This document shows positions 50,561-53,361 of a stretch of DNA of 53,361 bases, piece after piece (the first letter of the stretch is position 1; every line of letters begins with the position of its first letter). Under the pieces are notes generated by a model, which was given only the letters and a program-made list of their open reading frames with translations, did no database searches and had not been told where the DNA came from. Both the position numbers and the translations under genes were made by a program. The DNA comes from Oscillospiraceae bacterium. Lineage in GTDB: Bacteria; Bacillota; Clostridia; Oscillospirales; SIG627. The stretch covers positions 1 through 53,361 of the forward strand of contig SVTC01000014.1 of assembly GCA_015063985.1 (NCBI GenBank). Reading direction: 5' to 3'.

Positions 50561-50662
50561 ATGCACTTTTTGAAGCGTTTTGCCCTGGGATTTATAGTCG
50601 GGGCGAGCGTCAGCTTGATATATGTAATGCTTTATTGCTTTGTTATCTCCCGTATGATATGA
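50561..50662 (+). CDS. 33-residue membrane microprotein
   Basis: ATG 50561 to TGA 50660-50662 encodes 33 residues: a short basic N-terminus and one long hydrophobic helix (about 7-30) containing a GFIVGASVS small-residue face. The Shine-Dalgarno match is weak (GGA 7 bases upstream; AAAGGAAG further away). A strong terminator follows at once, supporting a transcribed gene. No family recognised. Confidence 0.45.
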   Translation: MHFLKRFALGFIVGASVSLIYVMLYCFVISRMI

Positions 50663-50663
50663 A

Positions 50664-50689
50664 AAAAGTCCCCGTAAACGGGGACTTTT
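50664..50689. terminator. Terminator between the microprotein and spoVG
   Basis: A perfect 11-bp stem, AAAAGTCCCCG-TAAA-CGGGGACTTTT. It can end both the plus-strand microprotein/DUF4830 transcript and, on the other strand, spoVG. Confidence 0.9.
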
Positions 50690-50754
50690 GACGGTAAATG
50701 TGCTCAATTTTAAATAAGGTATTGAAAAATCGGTGAAAAAGAAGTATAATTATC

Positions 50755-51033
50755 TTATGCAGGATCCTCTTGTGCGAGTTCCTTTTGTTTTTCGTATTCC
50801 GCCAATACCGCCTTTTCAAGATCGAGTCTGAATTGAGCGGTGATGGGATGGGCGATATCTCTGTAGCTTCCGTCCGGGTTTTTTCTGCTGGGCATTACTA
50901 TAAAATCCTTTTCCCCTGCATGGATTACCTTGATATCGTGAACTGCAAAAACGTCGTCAAAGGTCACGGAAACGATCGCCTTCATGGGACCCTCGTCGAA
51001 GAATTTTCTTATTTTGATGTCTGTGATCTGCAT
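50755..51033 (-). CDS. spoVG: SpoVG RNA-binding regulator
   Basis: A 92-residue SpoVG protein. The N-terminal MQITDIKIRK, the VSVTFDDVFAVHDIKVI core and the MPSRKNPDGSYRDIAHPI segment are diagnostic. SpoVG was named for a sporulation role in Bacillus and binds nucleic acid, affecting cell-surface and virulence genes elsewhere. GAGG lies about 9 bases before the ATG. It is divergent from murC; a GGTAGAAT box upstream may be part of its promoter, but no clear -35 was found. Confidence 0.97.
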   Translation of the reverse strand: MQITDIKIRKFFDEGPMKAIVSVTFDDVFAVHDIKVIHAGEKDFIVMPSRKNPDGSYRDIAHPITAQFRLDLEKAVLAEYEKQKELAQEDPA

Positions 51034-51103
51034 TCTTTATTCCTCACTCTCTTTGATGTAAGATATATTCTACCACAAAAATATGAAAGAATTGGGTTTG
51101 TAA

Positions 51104-52498
51104 ATGTTAATTGAAATTGAAAAAATAAAACAATTTGAAAACAAAGGAAAAATATTCTTCGCAGGTATAGGCGGAGTAAGTATGTCAAGCATAGCCCTTG
51201 CCTTCAAGGATAGGGGAAAAGAGGTCTGCGGCTATGACAGCACGCCCTCCGCGATCACCAAAATGCTTGAGGAAAACGGGATAAAGGTATCGTATTGCTA
51301 TGACCGGAATGATTTTGAGGGTGTCGATCTTGTTGTATATACCAATGCAATGAGTGACAGTGATCCCGTTATGCTTTATCCCAAGGCTATGGGAATTACC
51401 ATGGTTACCAGAGCGACGGCGTTGGGGTATCTGATGAAAAAGTATCAGACTCCCATAGGTGTATGCGGAACTCACGGAAAATCCACCACAACGGGAATGC
51501 TCAGCTATATTTTTCAGCTTGGCGGCAGAAATCCCACGGTTTTTGCCGGAGCGGAGCTTCCTATTTATAATGCCAATTATCATCTTGGCTCAGAAAGGGA
51601 TTTTATTTTTGAGGCTTGCGAATATAAGGATTCCTTCCTCAGCTTTTTCCCAAAGCACGCAATAGTACTGAACGTTGCCTTCGACCACGCCGATTACTTT
51701 CTGGATCTTGAAGACGTTAAAAAATCATTTGCAAGGTTTATCGATCTGACCGCTGATTACGGCAGTGCGATAATTAACTATGATGACCCCAATTGCGTTG
51801 ATATGGCAAAGGGATACGTGGGCGATCTTTTAACTTTTTCGACTCAAAACAGTGATTGCAGCTTTTTTGCAGGAAATATCAGTGAAAATAAAGGCTTTTA
51901 CAGCTTTGACCTTTATTATTTCAAGGAGCTTCTTTGCAGGATAGAGCTTGGTGTTCCGGGGTATTTCAACGTATATAATGCCCTTGCTGCCGCTGCAGGT
52001 GCCTATATAGGCTTTGCAAAGATAGAGGATATAGTAAGAGGCCTTAAGGAATTCAAGGGGGTTAAACGCCGCTTTGAGGTAAGAGGAGAGCTTAACGGAG
52101 CCGTGGTGGTGGACGATTATGCGCATCATCCCGATGAGATAAGAGCAACCTTGGAAATGGCAAAAAAGCTTGATTACAGTAAGGTTACCGTAATCTTTCA
52201 GTCCCATACCTACACAAGAACCCGGGCGCTTTTTAATGAGATAACCTCAACCTTTGAAAAGCTGTGCGACTCGGTCATTTATGCGGATATTTACGCCGCA
52301 AGAGAGGAGCCTATAGAGGGAGTCGACGCAAGAAGCCTTGCAAGTAAGACCGTTAACGGAAAATACTTAGGCTCTATGGAGAAGATAGCGGCATATTTTA
52401 AAGGTCGCAAAAAGCTTGAGGGACTCATTATAGTTATGGGTGCGGGAGATATTGTCAAGCTCAGCGATATGCTTTTGGAGGATAACGATGCCCGCTGA
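51104..52498 (+). CDS. murC: UDP-N-acetylmuramate-L-alanine ligase
   Basis: MurC adds L-Ala to UDP-MurNAc in the cytoplasm, the first peptide step of wall precursor synthesis. The 464 residues have the N-terminal FFAGIGGVSMSSIA (18-31), the ATP loop GTHGKSTTTGML (122-133), a central DHADYF segment, VKRRFEVRGE and DDYAHHPDEI. Length is typical. The Shine-Dalgarno sequence is weak, but the start fits family N-termini. It overlaps the NERD gene by 11 bases. Confidence 0.96.
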   Translation: MLIEIEKIKQFENKGKIFFAGIGGVSMSSIALAFKDRGKEVCGYDSTPSAITKMLEENGIKVSYCYDRNDFEGVDLVVYTNAMSDSDPVMLYPKAMGITMVTRATALGYLMKKYQTPIGVCGTHGKSTTTGMLSYIFQLGGRNPTVFAGAELPIYNANYHLGSERDFIFEACEYKDSFLSFFPKHAIVLNVAFDHADYFLDLEDVKKSFARFIDLTADYGSAIINYDDPNCVDMAKGYVGDLLTFSTQNSDCSFFAGNISENKGFYSFDLYYFKELLCRIELGVPGYFNVYNALAAAAGAYIGFAKIEDIVRGLKEFKGVKRRFEVRGELNGAVVVDDYAHHPDEIRATLEMAKKLDYSKVTVIFQSHTYTRTRALFNEITSTFEKLCDSVIYADIYAAREEPIEGVDARSLASKTVNGKYLGSMEKIAAYFKGRKKLEGLIIVMGAGDIVKLSDMLLEDNDAR

Positions 52499-53222
52499 AG
52501 CCATCCTTATTGCAGGTATATTTTTAGGCGTTTTTTTAATAGTTCTGGGAGCCTTTATTTATTATTTATATAAAGAGGGCAAGACCAGAAGAGAGATCTC
52601 CCATTTCGGAGACCAAGCCGAAAAAAGCGTCAGTGAATACATAAAGAAAAATTTCCCCGATGCTCAGGTCTTTGACGACGTATATCTTAAGACTTCCCGC
52701 GGGCTTTCCCAGATAGATCACATTCTTGTATGCAGATGGGGAGTATACGTTATCGAGACCAAGAGTCATAACGGTCTTATCCTTACCCAGAACAGAGAAT
52801 GGGTACAAAAGACAAAAAACAAGACCGTTCGATTTTATAATCCCTTGAAGCAAAACGCAACTCACTGTATGGCGTTGAGAAATATCATCAATACTCAAGC
52901 CGCCTTAAAGGATATCTACGTTAACGGGATAGTTGTTTTTACAAGCAAAAGCGTAAGGATCACCGGTAATAACAAGGGCGTTATTCGCCTGGATCAGCTC
53001 AACGATTACATAAAGACGGGAGATAATCTTGCATTTGGCGAAAGAAGGAAAAAGCACGTTCCTCTGACTGCAAAGCAGGGAAGAAGATATTTGGACAGAT
53101 CGGCAATTAAGGCTATTACAAGAGTGATCCTTTCTAACTGTGAGACCAATCCCGTTAAGAAGCATCTTCACAGAGAAAGGATAAGAGATTACAGAATATA
53201 TAAAAACAGAAGACCTCATTAA
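52488..53222 (+). CDS. NERD-domain membrane protein
   Basis: A 244-residue protein with one N-terminal helix (about 4-27) and a NERD (nuclease-related) domain (about 38-150) carrying the E/D-x-K nuclease-type core: GDQAEKSVSEYI, SQIDHILVCRWGVYVIETKSHNG (D of QIDH, E-T-K). A basic C-terminal tail follows. NERD proteins are presumed nucleases acting on DNA or RNA; the role is unknown. ATG 52488 is chosen because TTGGAGG lies 6 bases upstream. It is coupled to murC by overlap and runs up to the right-hand hairpin array. Confidence 0.88.
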   Translation: MPAEAILIAGIFLGVFLIVLGAFIYYLYKEGKTRREISHFGDQAEKSVSEYIKKNFPDAQVFDDVYLKTSRGLSQIDHILVCRWGVYVIETKSHNGLILTQNREWVQKTKNKTVRFYNPLKQNATHCMALRNIINTQAALKDIYVNGIVVFTSKSVRITGNNKGVIRLDQLNDYIKTGDNLAFGERRKKHVPLTAKQGRRYLDRSAIKAITRVILSNCETNPVKKHLHRERIRDYRIYKNRRPH

Positions 53223-53238
53223 AATACCACCCGCTTTA

Positions 53239-53345
53239 GCGTGTTATCCTTAACGGAGAACACGCAGTCAAATCCGTCTTCGACGGGTGAAATCCACCTC
53301 CGGTGGATGAAATCGCGTTTGCGATGAAATCCTGCTTCGCAGGGT
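53239..53345. repeat. Second tandem hairpin array, with GAA spacers
   Basis: Five hairpins: 53239-53265 (GCGTGTT arm, bulged inner TCC/GGA), 53272-53288, 53292-53308 (ATCCACC-TCC-GGTGGAT), 53312-53325 (ATCGC-GTTT-GCGAT) and 53329-53345. The last four open with ATC and close with GAT or GGT, and are separated by exactly 3 bases, GAA. Stem interiors differ. The plan is like the array at 69-362 but the spacer is different. The array may continue beyond the window edge (53346-53361). Confidence 0.82.
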
Positions 53346-53361
53346 TGTATTTAGACGGATT

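Noticed and set aside
51061-51103. Sigma-H promoter for spoVG
   Set aside because: A GAAT box is present upstream, but no AGGA-type -35 lies at the right distance.

Overview
The window looks like chromosomal core DNA of a low-to-mid GC, endospore-forming member of Clostridia (Bacillota), probably gut-associated. The evidence is a dipicolinate synthase pair (dpaA-dpaB) behind a sigma-K-like promoter, spoVG, a DUF4830 gene, HPr kinase, RNase J, ABC-F, strong GGAGG-type ribosome binding sites and many consensus TTGACA-17-TATAAT promoters. I cannot assign a genus. No rRNA, tRNA, CRISPR array or complete insertion sequence was found.

Layout. 1-400: the 3' end of an unidentified gene, then an array of ten short hairpins. 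432-1774: dpaAB, making spore dipicolinic acid. 1760-3621 (minus): a membrane protein, then the infC-rpmI-rplT operon, whose infC starts on a non-canonical ATA codon behind an attenuator-like leader. 3683-7371: a 39-residue membrane microprotein, a GyrB/ParE-type topoisomerase subunit, a YigZ protein and a QueG-like Fe-S protein. 7345-11705: a MinD-like ATPase, a methylglyoxal-synthase-like protein without the catalytic residues, hisS and aspS. 11744-16513: a four-gene Gld-type ABC exporter. 16566-17096: a degenerate Nudix protein. 17136-21104 (minus): metallophosphoesterase, PepD-type dipeptidase, FAD oxidoreductase and gamma-carbonic anhydrase. 21400-26005 (minus): rplS-lepB-rbgA-rnhB-yraN-thrC. 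26191-30493 (minus): hprK-glcK-murB-whiA-yfbR. 30540-34352 (minus): a secreted peptidoglycan hydrolase with a dockerin, followed by a membrane-anchored protein with a cohesin. 34395-34613: a 32-residue Cys-rich membrane microprotein with a second sigma-K-like promoter. 34634-41672: rimP-nusA-rnpM-ylxQ-infB-rbfA-nrnA-truB, the classic translation/RNA operon. 41741-49937: a sugar nucleotidyltransferase with a decayed mutase half, RNase J, TcdA, phosphohexomutase and ABC-F. 50012-53222: DUF4830, a 33-residue microprotein, spoVG (minus), murC and a NERD protein. 53239-53345: a second hairpin array.

Most genes are housekeeping: translation and ribosome assembly, tRNA charging and modification, peptidoglycan precursors (murB, murC), carbon control (hprK, glcK) and secretion (lepB). 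The less ordinary parts are the two hairpin arrays at the window edges, the sigma-K-like promoter shared by dpaA and a microprotein, the cohesin/dockerin gene pair, and three proteins that keep a family fold while losing its active-site residues (MGS-like, Nudix-like, mutase-like). All family assignments were made by reading motifs, without database searches.
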